The notes: generated from the letters alone by a model not told the origin. Counted from the stretch's first letter, positions 28,290 through 39,492 are shown. The stretch is DNA of 64,000 bases from Tardiphaga sp. vice304 (GCF_007018905.1 NZ_CP041402.1:4824001-4888000), one strand, 5' to 3'. A program made the numbers and translations.

Positions 28290-28697
28290 TTACAGATCTT
28301 CGTCTTCGCTGAGCTTCAGTTCGAACGCCTCGGCGGCCTGCTGGATGACATCCTCGAGATCGCCAAGCGAGCCGTTCAGATCCCATAGCTTGTTGCCGAG
28401 CGGACTTGCCGGATCCAGCATGGCCTTGAGCGCGATATCGCGCCAGTCGTCCTGATCGTCAGGAAACAAAGCGATCGCGGCCTCGACGACCGGCGCGGCC
28501 TCGGGCGCGCCGACGATTCTAAGCGCCTCGGGGATCAGCACGATATCCGCGCGATTCCAGTTCGCGAACAATTGCGAGAAACCGCCATTATACCACTCAC
28601 CGTGAAAATGCTCGACCAGCGCCAGCGCGCTCTCGGGATCGCTGAGGTCGAACTCGGCAAGGTCCTTCCAGCTCGGCTTCGACGGGGCGTCGGCCAT
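28290..28697 (-). CDS. DMP19 (DUF4375) family protein between ureA and ureB
   Basis: An acidic 135-residue protein with [19 protein letters not shown], the mark of DMP19/DUF4375 proteins. The rest is helical and ends in [10 protein letters not shown]. The name comes from DNA-mimic proteins, but members in operons like this one have no assigned role. Start 28697 is chosen because AAGGAG stands 6 nt upstream. An alternative ATG at 28712 overlaps the ureA stop. Its position inside the structural urease genes suggests co-production with the enzyme. Confidence 0.85.
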   Translation of the reverse strand: MADAPSKPSWKDLAEFDLSDPESALALVEHFHGEWYNGGFSQLFANWNRADIVLIPEALRIVGAPEAAPVVEAAIALFPDDQDDWRDIALKAMLDPASPLGNKLWDLNGSLGDLEDVIQQAAEAFELKLSEDEDL

Positions 28698-28708
28698 GGC
28701 AGGCTCCT

Positions 28709-29011
28709 TCATCGGATCGGTTCGTGGACGGTGACCAGCTTGGTGCCGTCCGGGAAGGTGGCCTCGACCTGGATGTCGTGGATCATTTCGGCGATGCCGT
28801 CCATGCATTGCGCGCGGGTGATGACCTCGGCGCCGGACTTCATCAGCTCGGCGACGGTGCGGCCGTCGCGGGCGCCTTCGACGATGAAGTCGGAAATGAT
28901 CGCGATGGCCTCGGGATGGTTCAGCTTGACGCCGCGCTCGAGCCTTCGGCGCGCGACTATCGCGGCCATCGAGATCAGCAGCTTGTCTTTTTCGCGGGGG
29001 GACAGATTCAT
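28709..29011 (-). CDS. ureA: Urease gamma subunit
   Basis: A 100-residue subunit, [20 protein letters not shown], with [27 protein letters not shown] and [21 protein letters not shown]. All of these are conserved in UreA. It follows ureD by 21 bp. Confidence 0.98.
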   Translation of the reverse strand: MNLSPREKDKLLISMAAIVARRRLERGVKLNHPEAIAIISDFIVEGARDGRTVAELMKSGAEVITRAQCMDGIAEMIHDIQVEATFPDGTKLVTVHEPIR

Positions 29012-29032
29012 CGGCCTACTCGACTTGCATGT

Positions 29033-29866
<834 letters not shown>

Positions 29867-29898
29867 GCTGTCTCCGCCCGCATCATACAGCGGATGGA

Positions 29899-30600
29899 TC
29901 ACAGCGCCATCTGCCGGCTGATCTCGGCGGGATCCAGCGTCGAGCGATCGCAGGCGAATTTCACCACGCCGCGGTCCATCACCGCAAAATTGTCGCCGAG
30001 CTCGCAGGCAAAGTCGAGATATTGCTCGACCAGCACGATCGACATCGTGCCGAGACTGCGCAGGTAGGTGATCGCGCGGCCGATGTCCTTGATGATCGAG
30101 GGCTGGATGCCTTCGGTCGGCTCGTCCAGCAGCAGCAGCGTCGGCCGCATCACCAGCGCGCGGCCGATCGCGAGTTGCTGTTGCTGGCCGCCCGACAGGT
30201 CGCCGCCGCGCCGGCCAAGCATCGATTTCAGCACCGGAAACAGCGAGAACACGTCGTCGGGAATATGGCGATCAGCCCGCTTCAGCGGCGCGTAACCCGT
30301 CTTGAGGTTTTCCTCGACCGTGAGCAGCGGAAAGATCTCGCGGCCCTGCGGCACGAAGGAGATACCGCGCCGCGCCCGCTCATAGGGCTTCAGCGCCGAG
30401 ATGTCCTGGCCGTCGAAGGTGATCGAGCCCGACGAGATCGCCTGCTGGCCGACCAGCGCACGCAGCAGTGAGGTCTTGCCGACGCCGTTGCGGCCCAAAA
30501 CGCAGGTCACCTTGCCGGGCTCCGCCGCCACCGTGACGCCGCGCAGCGCCTGCGCCGCGCCGTAATACAGGCTGATATTATCGACCTTCAGCATTGTCAT
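29899..30600 (-). CDS. urtE: Urea ABC transporter ATP-binding protein UrtE
   Basis: One of two ATPases of the urea importer, 233 residues. Walker A is GRNGVGKTSLLRALVG, the signature LSGGQQQQLAIGRAL and Walker B LLLLDEPTEGIQPS. It belongs to the LivF-like branch. ATG 30600 overlaps the urtD stop in ATGA. Confidence 0.96.
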   Translation of the reverse strand: MTMLKVDNISLYYGAAQALRGVTVAAEPGKVTCVLGRNGVGKTSLLRALVGQQAISSGSITFDGQDISALKPYERARRGISFVPQGREIFPLLTVEENLKTGYAPLKRADRHIPDDVFSLFPVLKSMLGRRGGDLSGGQQQQLAIGRALVMRPTLLLLDEPTEGIQPSIIKDIGRAITYLRSLGTMSIVLVEQYLDFACELGDNFAVMDRGVVKFACDRSTLDPAEISRQMAL

Positions 30601-31445
30601 CTTCCCAGATACACTTCGACGACGCGGTCGTTGGTCGAGACCTGATCGATCGTGCCCTCCGCCAGCACCGTCCCTTCGTGCAGGCACGTCACCTTGACGC
30701 CGAGTTCGCGCACGAAGGTCATGTCGTGCTCGACCACCACCACGGTCTTGTTGTCGCGGTTGATTGCCTTCAGCAGTTCGGCGGTCTGGTGGGTTTCCAC
30801 GTCGGTCATCCCCGCGACGGGCTCATCGACCAGCAGCAGTTTCGGATCCTGCGCCAGCAGCATGCCGATCTCCAGCCATTGCTTCTGGCCGTGCGAGAGA
30901 TTGCCGGCAAGGCGGTGGCGGGAATCGGTCAGGCGGATGGTTTCCAGCACGCGGCCGATACGCTCCATCTGCGCCCGTGTGTTGCGCCAGAACAGCGTGC
31001 CGCGCACGCTGTGGTCGACGTTCAGCGCCAGCATCAGATTGTCCTCGATGCTCTGGCTCTCGAACACCGTCGGCTTCTGGAATTTGCGACCGATGCCGAG
31101 CTTGGCGATCTCGGTCTCGTCGAGCAGCGTGAGATCGTGGATTCCGTCGAAATAGACGTCGCCCTCGTCCGGTCGGGTCTTGCCGGTGATGATATCCATC
31201 ATGGTGGTCTTGCCGGCGCCGTTCGGGCCGATGATGGCGCGCATCTCGCCGGGGCCAAGCACCAGCGAGAGATTGTTGATGGCGTGAAAACCGTCGAACG
31301 AGACGTGGACGCCGTCGAGATACAGCAATGCGGAGGTGATGCGCTTCTGCCGCGCCTCGGCCTCGCGGGCGGCGACCTGCGGATCGACCGCCACGGGCGC
31401 GTGGTAGGTCGGCTTTACAAGCTCAGGCGTGTCGGTAATGGTCAT
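30597..31445 (-). CDS. urtD: Urea ABC transporter ATP-binding protein UrtD
   Basis: The LivG-like ATPase partner, 282 residues, with about 40 extra N-terminal residues. Walker A is GPNGAGKTTMMDIITG, the signature LSHGQKQWLEIGMLL and Walker B KLLLVDEPVAGMTD. TEIAKLGIGRKFQKPTVFE is typical of UrtD. It sits 5 bp after urtC. Confidence 0.96.
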   Translation of the reverse strand: MTITDTPELVKPTYHAPVAVDPQVAAREAEARQKRITSALLYLDGVHVSFDGFHAINNLSLVLGPGEMRAIIGPNGAGKTTMMDIITGKTRPDEGDVYFDGIHDLTLLDETEIAKLGIGRKFQKPTVFESQSIEDNLMLALNVDHSVRGTLFWRNTRAQMERIGRVLETIRLTDSRHRLAGNLSHGQKQWLEIGMLLAQDPKLLLVDEPVAGMTDVETHQTAELLKAINRDNKTVVVVEHDMTFVRELGVKVTCLHEGTVLAEGTIDQVSTNDRVVEVYLGR

Positions 31446-31450
31446 GCGCC

Positions 31451-32620
31451 CTACTCCGCTGGTCGGGGTTTGCTGACGCCGTCTTCAGCGGCGGCGCTGT
31501 CTTCATTGGCGGTGTCGCGCTTCGCCTTCCACGGCTCCCACCAGGCGTTGAAGGTACCGATGATGCCCTTCGGCAGCAGCAGCGTCACCAGGATGAACAG
31601 CGCGCCCAGCATGAACAGCCAGTACGGCGCCAGCGCGCCTGAGGTGAACACGGTCTTGGCGTAGTTGACGACGACGGCGCCGAGCGCCGCGCCGATCAGC
31701 GTGCCGCGGCCACCGACGGCGACCCAGATCACCGCCTCGATCGAATTGGCCGGGGCGAACTCGCCGGGATTGATGATGCCGACCTGCGGCACGTAGAGCG
31801 CCCCCGCAACGCCGGCCATGCAGGCCGACAGCGTGAACACGAACAGCTTGTAGGATTCGACGCGGTAGCCGAGAAAACGCGCGCGCGATTCCGCATCGCG
31901 GATCGCGATAAGTACCTTGCCGAGCTTCGACGTCACCACCGCGCGGCACATCAGGAAGCCGAGCATCAAAGCAAGGCAGCTCAACGCGAACAGAGCCGCT
32001 CGAGTGCCATCGGCCTGCACGTTGAAGCCGAGAATGTCCTTGAAGTCGGTCAAGCCATTGTTGCCGCCGAAACCGAAATCGTTGCGGAAGAAGGCCAGCA
32101 GCAGCGCGTAGGTCATCGCTTGGGTGATGATCGAGAGGTACACGCCCGAGACGCGGGAGCGGAACGTCAGCCAGCCGAAGCCGAAGGCGAGCAGGCCCGG
32201 CACCAGCAGCACCATCAGGGCCGCGAACCAGAACATGTCGAAGCCGTACCAATACCACGGCAGCTCCTTGTAGTTCAGGAACACCATGAAGTCCGGCAAG
32301 ACGGGATTGCCATAGACGCCGCGCGGGCCGATCTGGCGCATCAGATACATGCCCATCGCATAGCCGCCGAGCGCGAAGAACGCGCCGTGGCCGAGCGAGA
32401 GAATGCCGCAATAGCCCCAGATCAGGTCGATCGACAGCGCGAGGATCGCGTAGCAGACATATTTGCCGAACAGCGCCAGCAGATAGGTCGGCACCTGGAA
32501 CATGGAATCGGCCGGCAGCAGCAGGTTGGACAGGGGCAGCAGTACGCCGACGGACGCCACGATCAGCAGGAAGATCGTGGCGCTACGGTCCAGCGAGCGG
32601 GTGAGGATGTGCGGGGTCAT
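31451..32620 (-). CDS. urtC: Urea ABC transporter permease UrtC
   Basis: LivM-like inner-membrane permease of 389 residues with about ten hydrophobic segments. IDLIWGYCGILSLGHGAFFALGGYAMGMYLM near residue 60 is diagnostic. NNGLTDFKDILGF and WVAVGGRGTLIGAALGAVVVNYAK follow. Start ATG 32620 is used because the longer frame reads through the GC-rich repeat upstream. Confidence 0.95.
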   Translation of the reverse strand: MTPHILTRSLDRSATIFLLIVASVGVLLPLSNLLLPADSMFQVPTYLLALFGKYVCYAILALSIDLIWGYCGILSLGHGAFFALGGYAMGMYLMRQIGPRGVYGNPVLPDFMVFLNYKELPWYWYGFDMFWFAALMVLLVPGLLAFGFGWLTFRSRVSGVYLSIITQAMTYALLLAFFRNDFGFGGNNGLTDFKDILGFNVQADGTRAALFALSCLALMLGFLMCRAVVTSKLGKVLIAIRDAESRARFLGYRVESYKLFVFTLSACMAGVAGALYVPQVGIINPGEFAPANSIEAVIWVAVGGRGTLIGAALGAVVVNYAKTVFTSGALAPYWLFMLGALFILVTLLLPKGIIGTFNAWWEPWKAKRDTANEDSAAAEDGVSKPRPAE

Positions 32621-32650
32621 ACGCGCGGACTCCACAACAGTGCACGGCCG

Positions 32651-32756
32651 GCTCCCCTCCCCCTTGCGGGGAGGGGTCGGGGGTGGGGGTTGCCACAGGC
32701 GACGTCGCTTGGGGTTACCCCCCTCCCCGACCCTCCCCCGCAAGGGGGGAGGGAGA
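32651..32756. repeat. GC-rich palindromic repeat between urtB and urtC
   Basis: Arms CTCCCCTCCCCCTTGCGGGG and the complementary CCCCGCAAGGGGGGAGGGAG, with a shared GGGTCGGGGGTGGGGGTT extension, enclose about 25 bp. It is similar in plan to family A but differs in sequence. It fills the 178-bp gap between urtB and urtC. Confidence 0.8.
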
Positions 32757-32798
32757 AGAGCAGCGCGTCACGGCAGGCGTTCATATCTACATTCATCA

Positions 32799-34415
32799 TC
32801 ATGCTTCGATCGCCCGGCCCTTGAGTGCGAACAACCCGCGCGGGCGCTTCTGGATGAACAGGATGATCAGCACCAGAATGGCGATCTTGCCGAGTACCGC
32901 GCCGGCGACCGGCTCGAGAAACTTGTTGGCGATCCCTAACGAAAACGCGCCGACCAGCGTGCCCCACAGATTGCCGACGCCACCGAACACCACGACCATG
33001 AATGAGTCGATGATGTAGCTCTGGCCGAGATTGGGCGAGACGTTGTCGATCTGCGACAGCGCCACGCCGGCGATCCCGGCGATGCCGGAACCGAGCCCGA
33101 AGGTCAGCGCATCGACGCGCGAGGTCGCGATGCCCATCGAGGCCGCCATCCGGCGGTTCTGGGTCACCGCGCGCATTTCCAGCCCGATGCTGGAATAGCG
33201 CAGCATCGCCAGCAGGATCGCAAACACCGCCAGCGTGAAACACAGGATCCACAGCCGGTTGTAAGTGATGGTGATCTGGCCGAGTTCGAAGGCGCCGGAC
33301 ATCCAGGACGGATTGCCGACCTCGCGGTTGGTCGGGCCGAACATGGTGCGCACCGCCTGCTGCAGCACCAGAGACAGGCCCCAGGTCGCCAGCAGCGTTT
33401 CCAGCGGGCGGCCGTAGAGGAAGCGGATGATGGTGCGCTCGATGACGATGCCGATGATGCCGGCGATCAGGAACGCCAGCGGCACCGCCATCAGCAGCGA
33501 ATAGTCGAACAGCCCGGGATAGGATGTGCGGATGATCTCCTGCACGCCGAAGGTGACATAGGCACCGATCATCACCATCTCGCCATGCGCCATGTTGATG
33601 ACGCCCATCACGCCGAAGGTGATGGCGAGGCCGATGGCGGCGAGCAGCAGCACCGAGCCGAGCGACAGGCCATACCAGGCGTTCTGGGCGATCGACCACA
33701 GCGTCTGCCGGCTCTCGATCGCCTTGGTGGCGCTGGCGGCGCTGCGGGTCACGAGGATCGATTGCTCGGCGCCGGCGAGCCCGGTCAGCAGCGCCAGGGC
33801 TTCCTGGTCGCCACGCGCCTTGATGACGGCGATCGATTCGAGTTTCTCGACGTCGGTGGCGTCTTCCTTGAACAGCAGGATGGCGGCGCGGGCCTCGATG
33901 AATGCCTGCTTCGCTTTTTTGTCGGTTTCCTTCTCCAGCGCCTGATCGACAATCGGCAGCATCGCGGCGTCATGGGTCTTGAACACCGATTGCGCGGCTT
34001 CGACCCGCTTGGCGGGATCCGGCGACATCAGCGTCAGCCCGCCCAGCGCCGCATCGATGGTCCGACGCAGGCGGTTGTTGAGGCGCACCGCGGCGGCACT
34101 GTCGGGCACGCTGGCGACCGGCGCGCCGGTTGCAACGTCGGTGCTCTTGCCGTCGGCGTCGGTGAGATAGACTTTCTTGCTGTCGGGGTCGGCCATCAGC
34201 CGGCCGTCCTGCAGCGCGGTGATGATGGCGAAGGCCTGCGGGTTGCCGGAGGTGGCGATCACGCCGATGGCGTCGTCGGTGTCGGAATAATCATCATTGG
34301 CGAATTTGGCGACGGCGTCCTCGATTGGACCGGCCAGCGCGGGAATGGCAGACGCGGCTATCAGAAGCACGGCACAGATCAGAACGCGAAAACGCGCGGC
34401 TAGTTTATTATGCAC
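32799..34415 (-). CDS. urtB: Urea ABC transporter permease UrtB (with periplasmic N-terminal extension)
   Basis: LivH-like permease of about 538 residues. A signal-like helix (VLICAVLLIAASAIPALAG) and a periplasmic helical domain of about 210 residues precede the permease (IGLAITFGVMGVINMAHGEMVMIGAY onward), as in other UrtB proteins. The start is GTG 34415. The open frame continues upstream through a terminator and a dispersed repeat, and so cannot be coding. It is downstream of urtA across a 256-bp gap. Confidence 0.93.
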   Translation of the reverse strand: MHNKLAARFRVLICAVLLIAASAIPALAGPIEDAVAKFANDDYSDTDDAIGVIATSGNPQAFAIITALQDGRLMADPDSKKVYLTDADGKSTDVATGAPVASVPDSAAAVRLNNRLRRTIDAALGGLTLMSPDPAKRVEAAQSVFKTHDAAMLPIVDQALEKETDKKAKQAFIEARAAILLFKEDATDVEKLESIAVIKARGDQEALALLTGLAGAEQSILVTRSAASATKAIESRQTLWSIAQNAWYGLSLGSVLLLAAIGLAITFGVMGVINMAHGEMVMIGAYVTFGVQEIIRTSYPGLFDYSLLMAVPLAFLIAGIIGIVIERTIIRFLYGRPLETLLATWGLSLVLQQAVRTMFGPTNREVGNPSWMSGAFELGQITITYNRLWILCFTLAVFAILLAMLRYSSIGLEMRAVTQNRRMAASMGIATSRVDALTFGLGSGIAGIAGVALSQIDNVSPNLGQSYIIDSFMVVVFGGVGNLWGTLVGAFSLGIANKFLEPVAGAVLGKIAILVLIILFIQKRPRGLFALKGRAIEA

Positions 34416-34435
34416 TTTATGACCCCGGACGGGAG

Positions 34436-34466
34436 AAAAAAGAAGGCGGCGACACTGCCGCCTTCT
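34436..34466 (-). terminator. Terminator/attenuator between urtA and urtB
   Basis: On the minus strand GAAGGCGGC and GCCGCCTTC (34442-34465) form a 9-bp hairpin followed by TTTTTT. It ends only about 20 bp before the urtB start. It would let urtA be made in excess over urtBCDE, with the rest reached by read-through. Confidence 0.8.
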
Positions 34467-34510
34467 CCAGTTTGCTCGGGAGTAACTCATCAAACGACGG
34501 ATCGCGCCCC

Positions 34511-34630
34511 CGTCTTTGCGAGGAGCGAAGCGACGCGGCAATCCAGAGAGCCGCAAGGAAGAAGGACTGGATTGCTTCGTCGCATCTGCCGTGGCTCTGC
34601 GAGCCACGGCAGATGCTCCTCGCAATGACG
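34511..34630. repeat. Dispersed palindromic repeat, family B (copy 2)
   Basis: The same arms as at 21486-21579 (TTGCGAGGAGCGAAGCGACG and its complement), here with an additional inner hairpin CATCTGCCGTGGCTC/GAGCCACGGCAGATG. It lies between urtA and the attenuator upstream of urtB. Confidence 0.85.
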
Positions 34631-34671
34631 GGCAAAGACGGTCCCGCGTTGCTCAGACCATCACGACGGGA

Positions 34672-35994
34672 TCAGGAGCCCTGACCACCGCACTTGTTGG
34701 TCTTGGTGTTGTAGTTGCCGCACTTCTTGCCGACCCAGTCGCCGATCAGGTCCTTGGAGCCTTCGAGCTCCTTCGACCAGGCGTCGCCGGCCACCAGACC
34801 CGGGGTCTTCCAGACGACGTCGAACTGGCCGTTACCCTTGATCTCGCCGATGAACACCGGCTTGGTGATGTGGTGGTTCGGCAGCATCTTCGAGGTCCCG
34901 CCGGTCAGGTTCTTGGCTTCGATGCCCGGCAGCGTGTCGATGACCTTGTCGGCTTCCACCGACTTGGCCTTCTCGACCGCCTTCACCCACATGTTGAAAC
35001 CGATGACGGTAGCTTCCATCGGATCGTTGGTCACGCGCTTCGGGTTCTTGGTGAAGGCCTGCCAGGACTTGATGAACTTCTCGTTCTCCGGGTCCTTGAT
35101 CGACTGGAAGTAGTTCCAGGCGGCGAGATGGCCGAGCAGCGGCTTGGTGTCGATGCCGGCGAGTTCTTCCTCACCGACCGAGAACGCCACCACCGGGATG
35201 TCCTTGGCCTTGATGCCCTGGTTGCCGAGTTCCTTGTAGAACGGCACGTTGGCGTCACCATTAATGGTCGAGACCACCGCGGTCTTCTTGCCCGCCGAGC
35301 CGAACTTCTTGATGTCGGCGACGATCGTCTGCCAGTCCGAATGGCCAAACGGGGTGTAGTTGATCATGATGTCTTCCTGCTTGACGCCCTTCGACTTCAA
35401 GTAGGCTTCCAGCACCTTGTTGGTGGTGCGCGGATAGACGTAGTCGGTGCCGGCCAGCACCCAGCGCTTCACCTTTTCGTCCTTCATCAGGTAATCGACC
35501 GCGGGGATCGCCTGCTGGTTGGGAGCCGCGCCGGTGTAGAACACGTTGCGCTCGGATTCCTCGCCCTCATACTGCACGGGGTAGAACAGGACCGAGTTCA
35601 ATTCCTTGAACACCGGGAGCACCGACTTGCGCGACACCGAGGTCCAGCAGCCGAACACCACGGCGACCTTGTCCTTGGTGATCAGTTCACGCGCCTTCTC
35701 GGCAAACAGCGGCCAGTTCGAGGCGGGATCGACCACCACGGCCTCGAGCTTCTTGCCCATCACGCCGCCCTTCTTGTTCTGCTCATCGATCATGAACAGA
35801 ACCGTATCTTTGAGCGTCGTCTCGGAGATCGCCATCGTACCCGACAGCGAGTGCAACACGCCAACCTTGATGGTGTCGTCTGCTGCCATGGCGGGCGAGA
35901 AGGCCGAAAGGCCGAGGACAAGGCCCGCGGTCGCCGCCAAGGCGCGGCGCCGGGTGAGCGGCCCGGCTATGGCGTGAGTCAAATTGGTGATCAT
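34672..35994 (-). CDS. urtA: Urea ABC transporter substrate-binding protein UrtA
   Basis: Periplasmic urea receptor of 440 residues. The N-terminus LTRRRALAATAGLVLGLSAFSPAMAAD is a signal peptide with a twin-arginine-like start. The mature part DTIKVGVLHSLSGTMAISETTLKD is characteristic of UrtA, as are NPACNWPLFAEKAREL-like and GCWTSVSRKSVLPV segments. First gene of the urea run. A sigma-54 type promoter lies 72-86 bp upstream, which fits nitrogen (NtrC) control. Confidence 0.97.
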   Translation of the reverse strand: MITNLTHAIAGPLTRRRALAATAGLVLGLSAFSPAMAADDTIKVGVLHSLSGTMAISETTLKDTVLFMIDEQNKKGGVMGKKLEAVVVDPASNWPLFAEKARELITKDKVAVVFGCWTSVSRKSVLPVFKELNSVLFYPVQYEGEESERNVFYTGAAPNQQAIPAVDYLMKDEKVKRWVLAGTDYVYPRTTNKVLEAYLKSKGVKQEDIMINYTPFGHSDWQTIVADIKKFGSAGKKTAVVSTINGDANVPFYKELGNQGIKAKDIPVVAFSVGEEELAGIDTKPLLGHLAAWNYFQSIKDPENEKFIKSWQAFTKNPKRVTNDPMEATVIGFNMWVKAVEKAKSVEADKVIDTLPGIEAKNLTGGTSKMLPNHHITKPVFIGEIKGNGQFDVVWKTPGLVAGDAWSKELEGSKDLIGDWVGKKCGNYNTKTNKCGGQGS

Positions 35995-36065
35995 GTGCGT
36001 TCATCTCCCTGACGCAGACGTAAATGTTTGCGGACCGGCCCCACGGCCGATGCGTCAAGGGAATG

Positions 36066-36080
36066 GCAAGAAGTGTGCCA
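36066..36080 (-). promoter_or_regulatory. Sigma-54 (RpoN) promoter of urtA
   Basis: Minus strand TGGCAC (36080-36075), 5 bp, TTGC (36069-36066): an exact match to the -24/-12 consensus. It is placed about 70-85 bp before the urtA start. The nitrogen-related operon downstream makes it credible. Confidence 0.75.
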
Positions 36081-36499
36081 TCGCCATTCTGCGCGTTATC
36101 GCTTTGTGACTGCTGGTAATTCCGCGATCCGGCGAGTCCCGCGACGATTGCGTGCCTAATTTTTGCGCTCATACTCTGAACGCCGCCAAGGCAGGCGGAC
36201 CAAAAAACTTGCAATAATGCACGTTTGTATAAATTTCGTGCAGCGGTATTTTGTCGCTGGATCGGCTACTGCCTCGATTGACCTTGAAAACGCCGCGTTC
36301 CTGTTCCATATGACCAACACGACCTTGAGAATCATCAGGTCTATGCGAGCCGCGTGTACTGATCCCGTCCAACGGTTTCTGGCTTGCCCCTTCAGCCAAC
36401 CTAAACGACGCCCCAGACACGCGGGTGTCTCCAGACACCCCTCGCGCGCTCCTGGCCTGATGGCCGGGCGCCTGCTTTCATGATGGAAAGACCTATCTT
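36081..36499. other. Divergent gap between urtA and the DEAD-box gene
   Basis: About 420 bp with no credible gene. It holds a dyad TGCACG-N13-CGTGCA at 36218-36242 that could be an NtrC-like enhancer site, although the spacing is longer than the usual N7. A hairpin GGGTGTCT-CC-AGACACCC lies at 36423-36440, in the helicase leader. A seven-codon open frame, 36480-36503, overlaps the helicase start. The short frames crossing 36163-36483 look like noise. Confidence 0.4.
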
Positions 36500-37933
<1,434 letters not shown>

Positions 37934-37958
37934 CACACGATCGATCTGGAGCTAACGA

Positions 37959-38240
37959 ATGGCCAAAGAAGAGCTGATCCAGTTCGAAGGACTGGTGACC
38001 GAAATCCTTCCGGATGCGCGCTACCGCGTGCAGCTGGATGCCGGACACGAAATCGTCGCCTACACCGCAGGCAAGATGAAAAAGAACCGCATCAAGACGC
38101 TGGCGGGTGATCGCGTGACGATCGAGATGTCGCCCTACGATCTCGAAAAGGGCCGGCTGATCTTCCGCCACAAGGACGAACGTCCCGGCGGCGGCGCACC
38201 GCGTGGCGCTCCGCCGCGCGGCCAGTTCCGCCGGCGCTAA
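37959..38240 (+). CDS. infA: Translation initiation factor IF-1 with RG-rich tail
   Basis: S1-like OB-fold protein of 93 residues with [57 protein letters not shown] and IFRHK, all IF-1 hallmarks. It is longer than the usual 72 residues by a Gly/Pro/Arg tail ([18 protein letters not shown]), and may be a second, specialised IF-1. Its position after a helicase gene and its own terminator point to an operon of two. Confidence 0.92.
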   Translation: MAKEELIQFEGLVTEILPDARYRVQLDAGHEIVAYTAGKMKKNRIKTLAGDRVTIEMSPYDLEKGRLIFRHKDERPGGGAPRGAPPRGQFRRR

Positions 38241-38286
38241 GTACGCTAACGCGCGCGACGCCTAGCTTGCACTGCACAACAACTAC

Positions 38287-38324
38287 ACCGCGCGTGGCAC
38301 CCTGTGTCGCGCGCGGTTTTTCGT
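38287..38324 (+). terminator. Terminator after infA
   Basis: ACCGCGCG and CGCGCGGT pair around a loop of about 15 nt and are followed by TTTTTC. It closes the helicase-infA unit. Confidence 0.75.
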
Positions 38325-38556
38325 GGGAGGCGCGACTGTTCGTGCGCTATCAAAAAATCATGCGCGTCAGGATTGTCTTGACCGCCCGCTTCGCTTAACA
38401 TCTGTCAATCGATTTTCGGCCGGACGACATTATCTATCCCCCGGTGCAGCCGGTCTAGACTGACGACCCTTCCAAAAATTCGATGTCACCAGCCTGCGCG
38501 CCCTCCGGAGAGGGGCGCCGGCTACTACTAAAGTTTATTGAGAAGGGACTACCCCC
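38325..38556 (+). promoter_or_regulatory. Promoter/leader region of cspA
   Basis: About 230 bp without a gene upstream of cspA. It contains a GC hairpin GCGCCCTCCGG/AGGGGCGC near 38500-38519 and a short AT-rich stretch (CTACTAAAGTTTATTGAG) just before AAGGG and the GTG start. Long structured leaders are usual for cold-shock genes. No exact promoter is assigned. Confidence 0.4.
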
Positions 38557-38769
38557 GTGAGCATGGGAACTGTGAAGTGGTTTAACGCGACCAAGGGCTT
38601 CGGCTTCATTCAGCCGGATGACGGCGGCAACGACGTGTTCGTGCACATCAGCGCTGTCGAGCGTGCCGGCTTGGGCACCCTGCGTGAAGGCCAGAAGATC
38701 AGCTACGAAATCGTTGCCGATCGTCGCTCTGGCAAGTCTTCGGCCGACAACCTGCGCGCCGCCGGCTAA
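38557..38769 (+). CDS. cspA: Cold-shock protein (CspA family)
   Basis: Single-stranded nucleic-acid binding OB-fold protein of 70 residues: [35 protein letters not shown] with RNP1 (KGFGFI) and RNP2 (VFVHI). The start is GTG 38557 (MSMGTVKW), with AAGGG upstream; ATG 38563 is an alternative. A terminator follows. Confidence 0.97.
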   Translation: MSMGTVKWFNATKGFGFIQPDDGGNDVFVHISAVERAGLGTLREGQKISYEIVADRRSGKSSADNLRAAG

Positions 38770-38812
38770 ACGAACTCCGCGGCTGCCGCTGCGTGAAGTC
38801 ATCGACATGTAC

Positions 38813-38844
38813 AAAAGGCCGCGCTTTGCAGTGCGGCCTTTTGC
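38813..38844 (+). terminator. Terminator after cspA
   Basis: AAAAGGCCGC and GCGGCCTTTT pair around GCTTTGCAGT. It is symmetrical enough to serve the convergent minus-strand TadE-like gene as well. Confidence 0.85.
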
Positions 38845-38877
38845 TATTGATGCGTTTGCCCGCATCCGCGGCGCAAA

Positions 38878-39492
38878 TTACTTGCAGTCGTTGGCCGCCG
38901 AATAAAACACGCAGGCCGACTGTCGCGGCCGGGTGTAGGTCGACTCGCTGAGCGTAATGCCGGCCTTCGGCACGACGTAACCGATGATCGGCTTGTAGAC
39001 GTAGCTCACCTCGGCGAGGATCAGGTACTGGTTCGCCAGCACGTTGTTCGATGAGTCTTTCCCGATCAGCCCCGTCGGCACCGTGATCGCCGAATTCACC
39101 GTGCGCGCTGCATCGCCTTTGCTCCAGTAGATTTTTCCGGTACCGGTCGTCGGGTCGATATAGACCTGACTGATCGTGACCGTGAGCGCCGAAGCGGTGT
39201 AGGGCGTCAGCACCGCATCACCGATCGTGAAGAAGTTGGTGAAGTCGGTGTCGGTAACCTTGGTATAGCGCGAGGCCAGATCTGCCATCGATTGCGCGAT
39301 GATCGTGACCTTGCGATCTGCGCCGACCCCCATCGAGACGTCGATCATGCCGAAGAACATCAAGATCATCAGCGGCATGATCATGGAAAATTCAACCGCG
39401 GCGATACCGCAATTGTCCGCCGCCAGGCGTCTCAGACAGCGCGAAATCCGGCAGCACGATGCAACAGACCTGACCATGATCCCGGCTCTCAT
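38878..39492 (-). CDS. TadE-like pilus/secreted minor pilin (downstream copy)
   Basis: A 204-residue protein with the TadE-type N-terminal segment CGIAAVEFSMIMPLMILMFFGMIDVSMG, a single membrane helix after a prepilin-like Gly. An extracytoplasmic domain with cysteines near the C-terminus (SACVFYSAANDCK) follows. TadE/F proteins are pseudopilins or assembly factors of the Flp pilus. The start overlaps the stop of the next TadE-like gene upstream (ATGA). Confidence 0.85.
   Translation of the reverse strand: MRAGIMVRSVASCCRISRCLRRLAADNCGIAAVEFSMIMPLMILMFFGMIDVSMGVGADRKVTIIAQSMADLASRYTKVTDTDFTNFFTIGDAVLTPYTASALTVTISQVYIDPTTGTGKIYWSKGDAARTVNSAITVPTGLIGKDSSNNVLANQYLILAEVSYVYKPIIGYVVPKAGITLSESTYTRPRQSACVFYSAANDCK

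Noticed and set aside
34416..34625. N-terminal extension of UrtB by about 70 residues.
   Set aside because: The frame passes through a terminator hairpin and a dispersed repeat. GTG 34415 gives a normal signal-like N-terminus.
36163..36483. A 106-residue plus-strand frame between urtA and the helicase.
   Set aside because: No ribosome site or domain, and mixed composition. More likely leader and promoter DNA.
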